This document shows, one piece after another, positions 1 through 7,874 of a stretch of 35,860 nucleotides of DNA. Source of the DNA: Prevotella sp. (GTDB lineage Bacteria > Bacteroidota > Bacteroidia > Bacteroidales > Bacteroidaceae). Made by a program: the position numbers and the translations under genes. Under the pieces are notes generated by a model. The model had not been told where the DNA came from and searched no databases. It was given only the letters and a program-made list of their open reading frames with translations. Location: positions 1-35,860 of the forward strand of contig JAEEXN010000020.1 of assembly GCA_016291595.1 (NCBI GenBank). Reading direction: 5' to 3'. The first letter of the stretch is position 1, and each line of letters begins with the position of its first letter.

Positions 1-2
1 AC

Positions 3-30
3 TCCGGTGGCTTACCGGATGTTTATTTTT
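3..30 (+). terminator. Probable intrinsic terminator of a gene upstream of the window
   Basis: A 6-bp stem (TCCGGT at 3-8 pairing with ACCGGA at 14-19, loop GGCTT) is followed by a T-rich tract at 22-30. It probably ends a transcript entering from the left; the gene itself is not in the window. The stem is short, so the call is moderate. Confidence 0.5.
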
Positions 31-66
31 AGTAAAGTTTCTGATTTTCAGTAATTTATAAAAAAA

Positions 67-99
67 CTTCCCGAATGCCCGAATGCCCGAATGCCCGAA
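67..99 (-). repeat. Left octamer array, three units, inverted relative to the right array
   Basis: Three perfect tandem copies of GAATGCCC (73-96) are flanked by CTTCCC on the left and GAA on the right. The whole 33-base block is the exact reverse complement of 282-314, the last three units plus end of the right array. It therefore forms a perfect 33-bp inverted repeat with a 182-base interior. Confidence 0.9.
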
Positions 100-145
100 T
101 TAGCTATGTAAAAACGCAAAATAATCAAAATGTAATTAAATACTT

Positions 146-183
146 TTATTTATATATATTATTATAATAATATATATAAATAA
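146..183. repeat. Perfect 38-bp AT-only palindrome
   Basis: Every base from 146 to 183 pairs with its mirror about the centre at 164.5. All bases are A or T. It lies between the two octamer arrays. It could extrude as a cruciform or act as an easily melted element; no function is established. Confidence 0.85.
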
Positions 184-204
184 TAAAATAATGAAACCTT
201 TTTC

Positions 205-314
205 GGGCATTCGGGCATTCGGGCATTCGGGCATTCAGGCATTCGGGCATTCGGGCATTCGGGCATTCGGGCATTCAGGCATTCGGGCATTCGGGCATTC
301 GGGCATTCGGGAAG
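205..314 (+). repeat. Right octamer array, 13 units of GGGCATTC
   Basis: Thirteen contiguous 8-base units run from 205 to 308 and end in GGGAAG (309-314). Units 5 (237-244) and 10 (277-284) begin with A instead of G. This gives a higher-order pattern of four G-type units then one A-type unit, a 40-base super-repeat. The terminal 33 bases mirror the left array exactly. There are no spacers, so it is not a CRISPR array. Confidence 0.92.
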
Positions 315-476
315 TTCGTCGATGGAATGGAAGAATGGGGCTGACTCATAGGGCGAATGAGTTTAGCATTTTCAACCCTCCACGCACTTACGTTTCTCTG
401 TCAAGTTTTCCGAAAATCGTACTGTGGGAAACGTAAAATAAATGGAACAATATTTTTATTTCTCAGTTTTATTTAT

Positions 477-484
477 TACCTTTG
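477..484 (+). promoter_or_regulatory. Promoter -7 element for the hybrid sensor gene
   Basis: TACCTTTG at 477-484 matches the Bacteroidota primary-sigma -7 consensus TAnnTTTG. No clear TTG-type -33 element lies 19-21 bases upstream, where the sequence is a T-rich tract, so this may be an activator-dependent or weak promoter. Transcription would begin near 490-492, only a few bases before the ATG at 497. Confidence 0.55.
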
Positions 485-496
485 TCGTATAAAACT

Positions 497-3400
497 ATGA
501 GGAAGTTATTGACCATATGGATGCTGTTGCTCTCGGTCTGCGCATGGAGCCAGACGGAGCTGAAATACCGGAATCTGACCACAGAGGCCGGTCTGCCCAG
601 CAATTATGTCATCAATATGGTACAGGACCCGCAGGGTTATATATGGCTCGCAACCGCCAACGGTCTGTGCCGCCACGACGGCTACTCTTTCGATGTGCTC
701 AGGCACGAGGCGGAGGGGAACAACGCGCTGCTGCTGAACAACCGCATCAGAGAACTCCACCAGAATCCCAACGGACTGCTGTTCATTCGCCTGCAGGGCG
801 AGCGCTACAGCTGCTACGATACGAACAGACGGCGCTTCGTCGACTTCACCACCACGGGCGACTATGCCCGCAACTATTGCGACTGCTATTTTACGCCCGA
901 CGGCGACACGTGGCTGTGGTACACGTATTCGGGTTGCCTGGAGGTGAAATACCGCGACGGGAAGATAGAGGCGCACGAGTATAGCGAGCGCAACGGCATG
1001 CTGCGGTCGGATCATGTGAGGCACGTCTATGCCGACAGCCGTCATCGCGTGTGGATATGCACCGACGGCGGACTGTACGTGAAGGAGAACGGCAAGCTGC
1101 GGAGCGTGACGGAGCAGGCTATGGCAGCTTGTGCCGCCGAGGTGGGCGACAAGGTATACTTCGCTACGACCGACCAGCGCCTGATGCACGTCGACAGTCG
1201 TGGCCAGCTGCATGAGGACGTGAGTGCCTACGTGGGCGGCCTGTCGGGGGTGAGCGTCAGCGGGCTGGCTGCCATCGGCAACAGGCTGATTGTGGTGACC
1301 TCGGGCACAACCTTCGTCTACGATACAGAAAAGAACTCGCTGGAGAGAAGCTCGGTACAGCTGCCGGGCGGCAACGTCTACACCGACAATGTGGGCAACT
1401 GGTACATCTGCGACCAGGCTGTGAACCTCTGTTATATCGACAAGAAGAAGCAGAAACCCTATATGTTCAGGATTCTCGACCCCGCGATGCTCAACAAGCG
1501 TGGCGTGCCTCCTTACAAGGTGGTGACCGACATGGACGGCAACGTGTGGGTGTCGACCATCGGCAACGGTCTGTGGATGTTCAATCCCGAGAACGAGCGG
1601 CTGGAACACTACAAGCCAGCCGACGGCGATGCCAGCCCGGTGCGCACGGACTATCTGTACGGCGTGCTGTGCGACTATGCGGGAAACATTTGGGTGTCGC
1701 AGGAGAATATGGGCCTGAACGTGATTACGACCATCCCGCGAGGTGTGAAAAGACTGTTCGCCGCCCGTCACGACACACCCGAGTATGCCAACTTCTTCCG
1801 TTGTCTGCGGCAGACTGCCGACGGACAAGTGTGGGTGGGCGACTTCATGAAGGGCTCTTACCGGCTGGACACCCAGTCGATGGAACTGCGCAAGACCGAC
1901 ATCGGCGTGGTGGACGACTTGCTGGCGGTATGTATCGATAAGGACGGGCACACATGGATAGGCACGCGCCATCAGGGCGTGAGCGTAGACGGGAAGTTCT
2001 ACCGCAACGACCCAGCCGACGACAGCAGCATCGCGCCCGGCAAGGTGTTCGACATTATGTGCGACAAGAGCCGGCGGGTGTGGATTACCGTGAACACGGG
2101 GGCACTCTGCCTGGCTAAACGGAAGACAGACGGAAGCTACCGCTTCAGCCGTTTCCTTACCGAGGACCCGTTCCTGCGCACGCTGACGGTGCTGCACGAG
2201 ACTCGCAAGGGCATGATACTGGCGGGGTGTGCCAACGGACTGGTGGCCTTCGACCCCGACCGGCTGGAGAAAGATCCGAAGGCCTACCATTACTATAACT
2301 CGAAAAACAGCGCGCTGGGATACTATGAGATACGCGACATCTACGGCAGCGGCGACGGAAGCGTGTGGCTGGCTACTGTAGGAGGCGGACTGTACCGCAT
2401 TGCCCATGCCGACGACATTGCCCACCTGACCTTCGAGCAGATGGGAACCGACAAGGGACTCACCGATAATACAGTGAACTCGATTACTGCCGACAAGCAC
2501 GGAAACCTGTGGATCGGTACAGACTACGGACTGTCGAAACTCGACATGACCACCATGCAGTTCACCAACTATTTCCTCTCGGCCGACCCGCTGGGAGAGG
2601 TCTACAGCGAGAACTCGTCGTGCACGCTCGCTGACGGCACGCTCGTCTTTGCCACCAACAACGGCATCGTGTGCTTCAACCCCGACGAGACCAGGCTGGG
2701 AGGCCGCGGCACGGGCACGCTGGCGGTGACCACCCTGCTGGTGAACGGCTCACCCTACTACGATACGGCACAGGCTACCAAGGGCGTGTTCAGACTGAAG
2801 CACCGGCAGAACTCGCTCACCTTCCGCTTCTCCGACATGCGCTTCGACTTCCCCCACCGCACGGAATACGAATACCGGCTGGAAGGCTTCGACCGCGGCT
2901 GGAGCCTGCCCACACGCTCGAACGAGGCCATATACAAGGACCTGAGCCCGGGCGACTATACCTTCCGCGTGAGAATATCAGGCAGCAAGGACGGCGAGGA
3001 GACAGTCGTGAGAGTGGTCATCGCGCGCCCGTGGTGGAACACGTGGTGGGCTTGGCTGTTCTATCTGGCCGTCGTGGGCACGGTGGCGTGGTACATCCTC
3101 AGACTGCTGAAAATGACCTACAGAATGCGCAACCGCATCCGTATGGACAAGGAGATGAACGACTTCAAGCAGCACTTCTTCATGAACGTGAGCCACGAGT
3201 TCCGCACGCCGCTCACGCTCATACAAGGGTCTATGGAGCGCATGCGCAAGGCCGGCGAGCTGCCAGCGGCATTGAAGCAGCCCGTGAGCAATATGGCGCG
3301 CAGCACCGACCGCCTGCTCCGCCTCATCAACCAGCTGCTGGAGTTCCACAAGCTGCAGGACGGAAGGCTGACGCTCAAGCTGCAGGAGACAGATGTCATC

Positions 3401-4723
3401 AAGTTCCTGCGCGATATCACCATGAGCTTCACCGACATGGCGCAAAACCGTCAGATGAGTCTGCAGTTCGTGCCTTTCGCACAGAAATACGTCTTGTATA
3501 TCGACCGCGGATACGTGGACAAGATCATGTACAACCTACTGAGCAACGCCTTCAAGTATACGCCGAGGAAAGGCTCGGTGGTGGTGAGGGTGAGACTGCT
3601 GGAGGAAGAGCGCAAGCTGGCAATACTTGTGGAGGACACAGGCGTGGGCGTGCCTAAGGAGAAACAGAACCAGCTGTTCACGCGCTTCATGCAGACCAAT
3701 ATGAGCGCCGACAGTATCGGCATTGGGTTGAATTTCACCGAGCAGATTGTGCTGGCACATCACGGCACCATAGAGTATCACGACAACCCTGCCGGAGGTA
3801 GCATCTTCACCGTCATGCTGCCCGCCTCGCAGGAGGTGTATGCCCCCGAGGACTACCTGACGATGGTGGAGAGCCTCGACGAAGCCGCTGACGACGAGCA
3901 ATTGCAGAAGGACATCATGGTGCCCTACAAAGAGATGCAGATGGAACCGCTGAACAACCGCAACGTGCTGGTCGTCGACGACGACGAGGATGTGCGCGAC
4001 TATGTGGCAGCCGAACTGGGCAAGTATTTCCATGTGACAACGGCACAGGACGGTGTGGAAGCCCTGGACATCATGCGCTCGACAACCGTCGATCTGGTGG
4101 TCAGCGACATCAAGATGCCGCAGATGGACGGCATGGAACTGCTCAAGGAGGTGCGCAACGACGACGACCTGTTCGACATCCCGTTCATCCTGCTGACAGC
4201 CATCAGCAATGTGGAAAAACAGCTCCAGGGCATACGCTACGGGGCAGACGCCTATATTCCCAAGCCGTTCAGTCCGGTGCTGCTCGTCAGCAAGAGTGTG
4301 GCTCTGCTCAAGCAGCACGAGCGACTGAAGGCTGCCTACTCGAAGGAGAACAAGACTGCCGAGAGCGCCGCCCAGACCGAGGCTATCATCACCACCGACC
4401 GCGACAGGAAGTTCCGCGAGATTGTGGACATGAAGATTCAGGGCAACCTATCGAATGCCGACTTCCTTGTTGACGACCTGGCGCACGCCACGGGCTACGG
4501 ACGCAGCCAGTTCTATAGCAAGATGGTGGAGATTACAGGCAAGACGCCCAAGGAGTATATCCGCGACATGCGTATGGCAAGGGCGGCTGAGCTGCTGAGG
4601 CAGGGCAGGGCCGTCAACATCAGCGAGGTGGCCTATGAGGTGGGATTCTCCGACCCCCTGTATTTCAGCCGCTGCTTCAAACAACACTTCGGAGTGACAC
4701 CGTCGAAATACCAGAAGAGCTGA
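497..4723 (+). CDS. Hybrid two-component system sensor kinase/response regulator (HTCS), AraC-type output
   Basis: This 1408-residue regulator combines a sensor kinase and its response regulator in one inner-membrane protein, typical of glycan-utilisation loci. It starts with a signal peptide (MRKLLTIWMLLLSVCAWSQ). Two-component propeller repeats of the type 'DxxGxxWIGT ... GL' fill about residues 25-760, and a Y_Y_Y domain spans about 770-835. One membrane segment lies at about 850-870. HisKA carries His900 in the motif SHEFRTPL, followed by HATPase with DTGVGVP and GIGL boxes. The receiver has Asp1161/Asp1162, phospho-acceptor Asp1204 and Lys1256, and an AraC HTH pair occupies about 1300-1408. 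All catalytic motifs are intact. A TTG at 482 extends the frame but overlaps the promoter element, so ATG 497 is preferred. The inferred role is to sense an oligosaccharide in the periplasm and activate the neighbouring locus. Confidence 0.95.
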   Translation: MRKLLTIWMLLLSVCAWSQTELKYRNLTTEAGLPSNYVINMVQDPQGYIWLATANGLCRHDGYSFDVLRHEAEGNNALLLNNRIRELHQNPNGLLFIRLQGERYSCYDTNRRRFVDFTTTGDYARNYCDCYFTPDGDTWLWYTYSGCLEVKYRDGKIEAHEYSERNGMLRSDHVRHVYADSRHRVWICTDGGLYVKENGKLRSVTEQAMAACAAEVGDKVYFATTDQRLMHVDSRGQLHEDVSAYVGGLSGVSVSGLAAIGNRLIVVTSGTTFVYDTEKNSLERSSVQLPGGNVYTDNVGNWYICDQAVNLCYIDKKKQKPYMFRILDPAMLNKRGVPPYKVVTDMDGNVWVSTIGNGLWMFNPENERLEHYKPADGDASPVRTDYLYGVLCDYAGNIWVSQENMGLNVITTIPRGVKRLFAARHDTPEYANFFRCLRQTADGQVWVGDFMKGSYRLDTQSMELRKTDIGVVDDLLAVCIDKDGHTWIGTRHQGVSVDGKFYRNDPADDSSIAPGKVFDIMCDKSRRVWITVNTGALCLAKRKTDGSYRFSRFLTEDPFLRTLTVLHETRKGMILAGCANGLVAFDPDRLEKDPKAYHYYNSKNSALGYYEIRDIYGSGDGSVWLATVGGGLYRIAHADDIAHLTFEQMGTDKGLTDNTVNSITADKHGNLWIGTDYGLSKLDMTTMQFTNYFLSADPLGEVYSENSSCTLADGTLVFATNNGIVCFNPDETRLGGRGTGTLAVTTLLVNGSPYYDTAQATKGVFRLKHRQNSLTFRFSDMRFDFPHRTEYEYRLEGFDRGWSLPTRSNEAIYKDLSPGDYTFRVRISGSKDGEETVVRVVIARPWWNTWWAWLFYLAVVGTVAWYILRLLKMTYRMRNRIRMDKEMNDFKQHFFMNVSHEFRTPLTLIQGSMERMRKAGELPAALKQPVSNMARSTDRLLRLINQLLEFHKLQDGRLTLKLQETDVIKFLRDITMSFTDMAQNRQMSLQFVPFAQKYVLYIDRGYVDKIMYNLLSNAFKYTPRKGSVVVRVRLLEEERKLAILVEDTGVGVPKEKQNQLFTRFMQTNMSADSIGIGLNFTEQIVLAHHGTIEYHDNPAGGSIFTVMLPASQEVYAPEDYLTMVESLDEAADDEQLQKDIMVPYKEMQMEPLNNRNVLVVDDDEDVRDYVAAELGKYFHVTTAQDGVEALDIMRSTTVDLVVSDIKMPQMDGMELLKEVRNDDDLFDIPFILLTAISNVEKQLQGIRYGADAYIPKPFSPVLLVSKSVALLKQHERLKAAYSKENKTAESAAQTEAIITTDRDRKFREIVDMKIQGNLSNADFLVDDLAHATGYGRSQFYSKMVEITGKTPKEYIRDMRMARAAELLRQGRAVNISEVAYEVGFSDPLYFSRCFKQHFGVTPSKYQKS

Positions 4724-4744
4724 CGATTCTATTATCTATAAATG

Positions 4745-4772
4745 TAATTAAACTGTTAATTTAGTTTAATTA
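4745..4772. repeat. AT-rich inverted repeat after the HTCS gene
   Basis: TAATTAAACT (4745-4754) is the exact reverse complement of AGTTTAATTA (4763-4772), with an 8-base loop. It lies 21 bases after the HTCS stop. It could be a weak terminator or an operator; no long T-run follows. Confidence 0.45.
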
Positions 4773-4824
4773 TTAGGGAATTTGGAACTTTTTTAGAGGG
4801 GTAAACCGAATACTTGTAAATTTA

Positions 4825-4839
4825 GCACAATTATTGTGC
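4825..4839. promoter_or_regulatory. 15-base palindrome, candidate operator for the secreted-protein gene
   Basis: GCACAAT-T-ATTGTGC is a perfect palindrome about a single central T. Its core ACAATTATTG (4827-4836) recurs exactly, on the minus strand, upstream of susC (18685-18694), and with one change upstream of the DUF362 gene (7750-7759). A partial -7-like element TAAATTTA lies immediately before it (4817-4824). The regulator that would bind is unknown; the HTCS is the obvious candidate. Confidence 0.4.
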
Positions 4840-4978
4840 CGTTGCCCCAGAGTATATGGGGAACTTATATAATAAACTAGTTAGCCATACTAATTTTATT
4901 GCGAAATAAGATTATGAATGCAGTATTCTAGTTATTCAGACTCAAGTGTTTATAAACAAGTTTCTTAATAATAATATA

Positions 4979-7447
4979 ATGCTTATGAGACAAAGATTTA
5001 CTTTATGGGTAGTCCTGGCTATGTTGGGACTTGGTGTTTTTATTCCCCCCGTTTCTGCGCAAGGGCAAACTACGACACGTTGGCAGGGTACAAACGTAAG
5101 TGATTTGGCTGATGGACAGGAAGTGTTCCTTTATAACGTTGGAACAGGCCGCTTTATGATTCATGGTGGTGATTGGGGCGTACAAGGACGACTTTTTTAC
5201 AACGACTCAGGAAAAATGCTGAAAGTGTACAAGAGTGGTGAGAACTATTATTTTGATACAGGGCAGACCACTCAAAAGGATGGTATTGCCAAATACTTAA
5301 TTTGTAACGTGCCCGGCATATGTTGTGGTAATGACAATGCATGGCAAACAAACAATGGCAGCACAGATGCGACAAAGACCTATACTATTATTTTTGATGG
5401 AGATAGCGGCTTTCGCGATTGGACATTTGTGCCTGTAGAGACAGATGATGGTACTGACACTTACTACATGTATCAGACTTTGGGTGGAGATAAATATTGG
5501 ATGGGTGCTGTGTATGGCGACAACTGGGGCAACCATGACGGTGACGGATATGGCTATCTAGTCAGTCTTTCCAGCAGCTATGACAAGGCGACTTGGTCAC
5601 AGCTTCAACGATTTGATGGAAAAGATAAGAGTACTCCTAAGGACAGAGTGTCTTCTGTAGATAATAGCAAGACACCTCACGATTATGCAGAGACAATGGT
5701 CCAGATATTCAATGCTGATACAAAAGTGTCGATTGATGATTTGTATAAATGGCGTGTCGTTACCAAAGAACAGTTATTGGCTACAATGACTGTCTCTGAC
5801 ATGGGGGATGGATTAAGCACGAACTTGACCTACCTGATTAATGACCGCGGTTTCGAACGTAATGACTTCTCGTTCTTTTACGCTGATAGTGGATGGGTTG
5901 CCAATAGGTTTGCTGAAGATGTGATTTATACTACTATCGGTGAAGGCCGCTACTGCTATACATGGGGCTATCGAGCCGGAAATGGTGACACATCGGCAAG
6001 AACTAACAATCAGGAAGGAACGAGAACTGTCGAAGGTGAGAATTACAATGTTCCTGTCAGGCTGAAAGCTCAATTTGATGACAAGTATCATGATGGCTTC
6101 AATGGTAAAGTCGAAGCCAAATTTGGCTATCTGGAATTTGAAGGTGTGGGAACTGTTTCTACTTATATCACTCCTCCTGAAAATGGAACAGGCATTTATC
6201 GAATCTCAGCTTATGGTTTTTACCAAGGGGAAAATCCAGCATATCTCTTTGCTACAACAAAGAATCCCGCAAACCTTACTTTGGCTGACATCAACAACCC
6301 CGACGTAGTGAGTAAGTCGGCTGCATTGATGAAAGTCTCTGGCTATGATAAGAGTAATAAAGGCTCTTATACACGTAACCCTTTGACAAAAGTAGGAGTT
6401 ATTGGTGCTGGCTATGACTTTGTCTATGATAAAACTCAGTATTACCGTGAGTTGGAGATTAGCATAAATGGAAATGACAAGATTTACTTCGGTGTAGTGA
6501 AACTGGGGGCAACCAAGAGTAGTAGTGACGCTAATACAGACAGTGGTGGTAGCTCTGTTTATTATTATCATGACACCGACTGGGTAGGTGCTGACCAGTT
6601 TGAAATCACATATTTAGGTACAGCCAATCCTCTATGGTTTGATGAGCGTGAGACAGAGTATCAGGAAATTGCGGATAATGTTCAGTATAATAATCGTGCC
6701 ATTCGTCTGCATCGGACCTTTGAACTTGGTCAGTGGAACTCGTTTGTCTATCCGATGAATTTGACGGCTGTGCAAGTACGTAATGCTTTTGGCGATGGAA
6801 CGCAAGTGGCAGAACTTCTCGGTCCAGGAAATCTATCGGGCAATACGGGCATCATTGACTTCCAGTCTGTACCTCTGCCTGCAGAAGGTGCGGCTATCAA
6901 AGCAGGCCATTTCTATATTATCAAGCCTCAAAACAGTCCGTTAGCTTCATCTGAAGCAGACCCAGATGAGCCAGGTAAATTACGTACCTATTATAATATG
7001 GGTGATGCCTCGTTCGTGAAAGCTGATTTGCCCACAGCAGTGGGAGTCAAAGAGTGCAAAAACGAAACGGAAGGAGAGTCTATCTACTCGCATGCCACCT
7101 ATTTCAACGAGACGTCGATTCCTGCTGGCTCATACGTTTTGGGTAAGCACAAAGATACTCATGTATATAATATGTATTACCTAAAAACGGGCACAACGAT
7201 CAAAGGCTTCCGCGGATGGATCACCGAGACTAACCAGACGACAACACCAGCTTCGTCGAAGCGAATCTCTATCAATGGTATCTATGATGACACGACAAGC
7301 ATCGACGGAATGCCAGTGGTGAACACCAGAAATGACGGCAATGTGGTCTACGACTTGAGCGGTCGTAAGGTGGCAGACTCCGAGACGATGGGCCGTCTTT
7401 CGAAAGGTATCTATGTAGCGAATGGTAAAAAGTGGATTGTTAAGTAA
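4979..7447 (+). CDS. Secreted protein of unknown function with Prevotella-type C-terminal tail
   Basis: I do not recognise a catalytic family in this 822-residue protein. A signal peptide (MRQRFTLWVVLAMLGLGV, ending near SAQ) indicates export. The N-terminal part contains 'FLYNVGTGRFMIHGGDWGVQG', a pattern I associate with beta-trefoil-like modules in Prevotella secreted proteins. Around residues 575-640 is another recurring module (RTFELGQWNSFVYP ... AFGDGTQVAEL). The end, 'VVYDLSGRKV ... SKGIYVANGKKWIVK', resembles C-terminal secretion/anchoring tails. The start is ATG 4979 or ATG 4985; an upstream GTG at 4946 is less likely because the signal peptide begins at the ATGs. The coding sequence is visibly more AT-rich than the HTCS, DUF362 and GH2 genes around it, which suggests separate ancestry. 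It is probably co-transcribed with the peptide gene that follows. A surface glycan-binding or structural role is inference only. Confidence 0.85.
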   Translation: MLMRQRFTLWVVLAMLGLGVFIPPVSAQGQTTTRWQGTNVSDLADGQEVFLYNVGTGRFMIHGGDWGVQGRLFYNDSGKMLKVYKSGENYYFDTGQTTQKDGIAKYLICNVPGICCGNDNAWQTNNGSTDATKTYTIIFDGDSGFRDWTFVPVETDDGTDTYYMYQTLGGDKYWMGAVYGDNWGNHDGDGYGYLVSLSSSYDKATWSQLQRFDGKDKSTPKDRVSSVDNSKTPHDYAETMVQIFNADTKVSIDDLYKWRVVTKEQLLATMTVSDMGDGLSTNLTYLINDRGFERNDFSFFYADSGWVANRFAEDVIYTTIGEGRYCYTWGYRAGNGDTSARTNNQEGTRTVEGENYNVPVRLKAQFDDKYHDGFNGKVEAKFGYLEFEGVGTVSTYITPPENGTGIYRISAYGFYQGENPAYLFATTKNPANLTLADINNPDVVSKSAALMKVSGYDKSNKGSYTRNPLTKVGVIGAGYDFVYDKTQYYRELEISINGNDKIYFGVVKLGATKSSSDANTDSGGSSVYYYHDTDWVGADQFEITYLGTANPLWFDERETEYQEIADNVQYNNRAIRLHRTFELGQWNSFVYPMNLTAVQVRNAFGDGTQVAELLGPGNLSGNTGIIDFQSVPLPAEGAAIKAGHFYIIKPQNSPLASSEADPDEPGKLRTYYNMGDASFVKADLPTAVGVKECKNETEGESIYSHATYFNETSIPAGSYVLGKHKDTHVYNMYYLKTGTTIKGFRGWITETNQTTTPASSKRISINGIYDDTTSIDGMPVVNTRNDGNVVYDLSGRKVADSETMGRLSKGIYVANGKKWIVK

Positions 7448-7465
7448 AGCATGGAGGATGCAAAG

Positions 7466-7657
7466 ATGAAACAAAAACAATATATCAAGCCAGAAGCGAT
7501 GCTGGTGGAAATGGATGAGCAGCTGATGCGTAAAGGAAGTTGGCGAGTCACTAATCTGGATGAAACCAGCGAACAGCGTCCCATCGGTGAGGCCAATGGT
7601 GATGGCATCGAAGTAATGTCGAAGAAGGGCATCTTCTGGGACGACGACGCAGAATAA
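7466..7657 (+). CDS. Small acidic peptide of unknown function, ends IFWDDDAE
   Basis: This 63-residue product has no signal peptide and no membrane segment. It opens with MKQKQYIKPEAMLVEMDEQL and ends in an acidic tail, WDDDAE. The layout 'K-Y-I-K-P-x-x-x-V ... acidic W/F-DD end' is one I associate with small Prevotella proteins found next to secreted proteins; their function is not known to me. ATG 7466 is chosen because GGAGG (7453-7457) precedes it by 8 bases; an in-frame ATG at 7451 would add five residues. It follows the secreted-protein gene by 18 bases and a terminator follows it, so the two probably form one operon. A regulatory or modified-peptide role is speculation. Confidence 0.7.
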   Translation: MKQKQYIKPEAMLVEMDEQLMRKGSWRVTNLDETSEQRPIGEANGDGIEVMSKKGIFWDDDAE

Positions 7658-7700
7658 CAGATTGGGAAACCGTTTATAGTTCAATAATATTATGAGCAAA

Positions 7701-7742
7701 AAAGCCTGGCAACCGAAACGGTGTTGCAAGGCTTTTGTTTTG
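7701..7742 (+). terminator. Intrinsic terminator after the secreted-protein/peptide operon
   Basis: A long stem (7701-7714 with 7724-7737, one mismatch) is followed by TTTTGTTTTG. An A-run on its left side could also let it act on the opposite strand. An open frame that runs through this hairpin into the DUF362 gene from an ATG at 7692 is therefore not the real start of that gene. Confidence 0.85.
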
Positions 7743-7769
7743 CTATGTGACAGTTATTGTTTATCTTTG
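7739..7769 (+). promoter_or_regulatory. Promoter of the DUF362-GH2 operon
   Basis: TTTG at 7739-7742, a 19-base spacer and TATCTTTG at 7762-7769 fit the Bacteroidota -33/-7 consensus. Transcription should start near 7776, giving a leader of about 100 bases. The spacer contains ACAGTTATTG (7750-7759), a one-mismatch copy of the possible operator core. The -33 element overlaps the T-tract of the preceding terminator. Confidence 0.75.
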
Positions 7770-7836
7770 CAGACGAATCGGACTATTTTTCATGATAATC
7801 GTATAGAATTACCGGCAGGGCTGTCGTCAGACGGCC

Positions 7837-7844
7837 TATCTTTG
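7837..7844 (+). promoter_or_regulatory. Second possible -7 element before the DUF362 gene
   Basis: TATCTTTG recurs 75 bases after the first copy, and both copies are followed by CAG. No TTG lies 19-21 bases upstream, so it would be a weaker or activator-dependent start. If used, the leader would be only about 25 bases. Confidence 0.4.
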
Positions 7845-7874
7845 CAGTGTTATAACATACTAATCGGAAAACAA

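Larger units (their letters stand above)
1..496. other. Non-coding region with octamer arrays, AT palindrome and HTCS promoter
   Basis: No convincing gene lies here. The stretch holds an upstream terminator, inverted arrays of an 8-bp unit (67-99 and 205-314), a perfect AT palindrome (146-183), about 160 bases without recognisable signals (315-476), and a TACCTTTG promoter element at 477-484. An open frame at 191-436 runs through the array and encodes a GIRAFGHS repeat. Its repeat period is a by-product of 3 x 8 bases, so I do not call it a gene. Confidence 0.7.

Noticed and set aside
205..314. CRISPR-like repeat array
   Set aside because: Units are 8 bases, contiguous and without spacers; no cas genes are nearby.
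146..314. Chromosome origin of replication
   Set aside because: There are an AT-rich palindrome and repeats, but no DnaA-box-like sequences and no replication genes; only skew analysis could support it.
191..436. Open frame encoding repeated GIRAFGHS
   Set aside because: The eight-residue repeat is the forced outcome of an 8-base unit read in three phases, and the downstream part matches nothing. A change of one repeat unit would shift the frame.
482..496. TTG start for the hybrid sensor
   Set aside because: It lies inside the TACCTTTG promoter element; the signal peptide begins naturally at ATG 497.
506..2500. 664-residue open frame antisense to the HTCS gene
   Set aside because: It mirrors the GC-rich codon use of the real gene, has no recognisable domain and no promoter.
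7692..7874. Upstream in-frame extension of the DUF362 gene
   Set aside because: It contains a terminator and two promoter elements and would bury the signal peptide.
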